A DNA stretch of 64,000 bases. Source: Gottfriedia sp049568075. Its GTDB lineage: Bacteria > Bacillota > Bacilli > Bacillales > Bacillaceae_G. Positions 63,073 through 64,000 of the stretch are shown piece by piece; the stretch's first letter is position 1; each line of letters opens with the position of its first letter. Both the position numbers and the translations under genes were made by a program. Location: NCBI GenBank assembly GCA_049568075.1, contig CP144911.1; one strand, 5' to 3'. The notes beneath the pieces were generated by a model. It was not told where the DNA came from, ran no database searches, and saw only the letters and a list, made by a program, of their open reading frames with translations.

Positions 63073-63095
63073 CTATTCTGTCTGATCCGGTTCAC

Positions 63096-64000
63096 CTAAT
63101 TACCACTAATAAACATTTCTCCAGCGTTAACTGCTTTTTCATATTGCTTAGTTTTAACATAGTACGAGTAGAGCAACTTTGCATACTTACTTGAATGTGT
63201 GACATGATGGTGTTCCTTAAAGAAAGGAAATGCAGTTTGTTCCATGAAATCATAATATTCATCAAAATTTTCGTTAAAACGTAAAATTAAAAGCTTAAAG
63301 AGAATTCTATATAAATCATTTGTAGCTTTTTCTGAAAGAGCAAGTCCTTCATATGCTTCTTCTAGCAATGCACTTGTTGATAGGATCTTTCCTTCCCCAG
63401 CATTATCTAAATAGTTGTATAAACGATTTAAATATGGCAATGATTGTTTATCGGCCACTTCAACGGATTTTTTATAAAAAATATGTGCATTATTAAAGTC
63501 CTGCTTCCAAAAATACATTAGACCTAAATTATGTAGGATCATTCCTCTTTTATCTAAAAGGCCTAAAGCTTCGCTATGCTCAATCAAACTCTCATACCTT
63601 TTTACCATTTCTTCAAAATCTAGTTGTGTGCTGTCTTTTAATTGTACTAACATTAGGGATTCTGCCAATATTGCTCTCGCATAATTATTTGTTTTATTAA
63701 AGAATCTAAAAGCTTTTTCACCATAAAAATATGCCATAACTTTAGAACGTGTCCAATGGTAGGCTGATCCTAGATGATAGTAATATTCTTTATTTCCGTA
63801 TTCACCTATATTGACCTTCTTCAATTCTTGTAATGCAATTTGTCTATTTACATTTTCGAGACGGGTATATTGGGCTAAATAATATATTCCTCTGACATGG
63901 TGGAATAAATTCTTTTCGTATGTTGACATAGGAGGAGAATCTTTTTCAATCCTTTTAATGATGCGATATGCTTTTTCTATGTTTTTACACAAAATAAAAT
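63096..64000 (-). CDS. TPR-rich protein, possibly RNPP-type regulator (5' part outside window)
   Basis: The frame is open up to the window edge on the minus strand, so the N-terminus is missing; about 300 residues are visible. The sequence is all helical, with tetratricopeptide-like pairs such as YYYHLGSAYHWTRSKVMAYFYGEKAFRFF, GMILHNLGLMYFWKQDFNNAHIFYKKSVEVA and AKLLYSYYVKTKQYEKAVNAGEMF. Rap, PlcR, NprR and AimR proteins have such C-terminal peptide-binding TPR domains, often behind a helix-turn-helix. Whether a DNA-binding domain is present cannot be seen here. TPR architecture is likely; the regulator role is a guess. Confidence 0.6.
   Translation of the reverse strand, partial: FILCKNIEKAYRIIKRIEKDSPPMSTYEKNLFHHVRGIYYLAQYTRLENVNRQIALQELKKVNIGEYGNKEYYYHLGSAYHWTRSKVMAYFYGEKAFRFFNKTNNYARAILAESLMLVQLKDSTQLDFEEMVKRYESLIEHSEALGLLDKRGMILHNLGLMYFWKQDFNNAHIFYKKSVEVADKQSLPYLNRLYNYLDNAGEGKILSTSALLEEAYEGLALSEKATNDLYRILFKLLILRFNENFDEYYDFMEQTAFPFFKEHHHVTHSSKYAKLLYSYYVKTKQYEKAVNAGEMFISGN

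Overview
The window is a stretch of a low-GC Firmicutes chromosome. The right half follows the gene order around B. subtilis yvyE-degSU-comF-hpf-secA-prfB-cccB-ftsEX-ctpB-minJ. Together with sinI/sinR, comK, mtlARFD, AGGAGG-type ribosome sites, UUG/GUG starts and the RF2 frameshift, this points to Bacillaceae (Bacillus sensu lato). Genus and species cannot be fixed from the sequence alone. No rRNA, tRNA, CRISPR array or transposase gene was seen.

Layout. (1) 1-8229: a very AT-rich surface-glycan module. It holds a deacetylase with leucine-rich repeats (5' end cut off), a DUF115/GT42-like glycosyltransferase candidate, an APH-fold kinase, and a set of a KdsB-like cytidylyltransferase, a DRE-TIM aldolase fused to a DUF115-like domain, and a HAD phosphatase. 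It ends with a membrane metallophosphoesterase and an LCP ligase. (2) 8300-14600: a developmental block. Three secreted, mostly coiled-coil proteins share an operon with their own P-type signal peptidase. They face a sinI-sinR pair whose upstream region carries inverted Spo0A boxes. A SigH/ComX-like sigma factor then faces comK. The order secreted-secreted-signal peptidase-secreted plus SinIR resembles tapA-sipW-tasA, but the secreted proteins do not look like TapA or TasA. This is the best candidate for an undescribed system. (3) 14700-20000: secA2-slaP (accessory Sec) divergent from a secreted PQQ-type beta-propeller. (4) 20100-29370: envelope genes: a YARHG protein, an M48 protease-ankyrin fusion, a TcaA-like protein, a lysozyme-like protein, an SH3b/glucosaminidase autolysin and a lytic transglycosylase.

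(5) 29370-31830: an intergenic DnaA-box cluster, a sugar-phosphate transferase, and a 1.3-kb region without convincing genes. (6) 31831-39970: yvyE, tagV-like LCP, degS, degU, a DegV-family gene, comFA, comFC and flgM. flgM is not followed by flagellar genes here. (7) 40302-57511: kimA, csp, hpf, secA, prfB, a YitT gene, cccB, ftsE, ftsX, an EnvC-like M23 activator, katA behind two perfect PerR boxes, ctpB and minJ. (8) 57836-63002: the mannitol PTS operon mtlA-mtlR-mtlF-mtlD with a cre-like site. (9) 63096-64000: the C-terminal part of a TPR protein, cut by the window edge.

Several non-genic structures stand out. Two intergenic arrays of a degenerate 12-bp word repeat every 20-21 bp (about 37104-37216 and 52547-52680). 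A GC-rich palindromic element lies between two copies of one terminator (23800-24012). A strong dyad sits in front of the SinR-linked operon (8694-8726).
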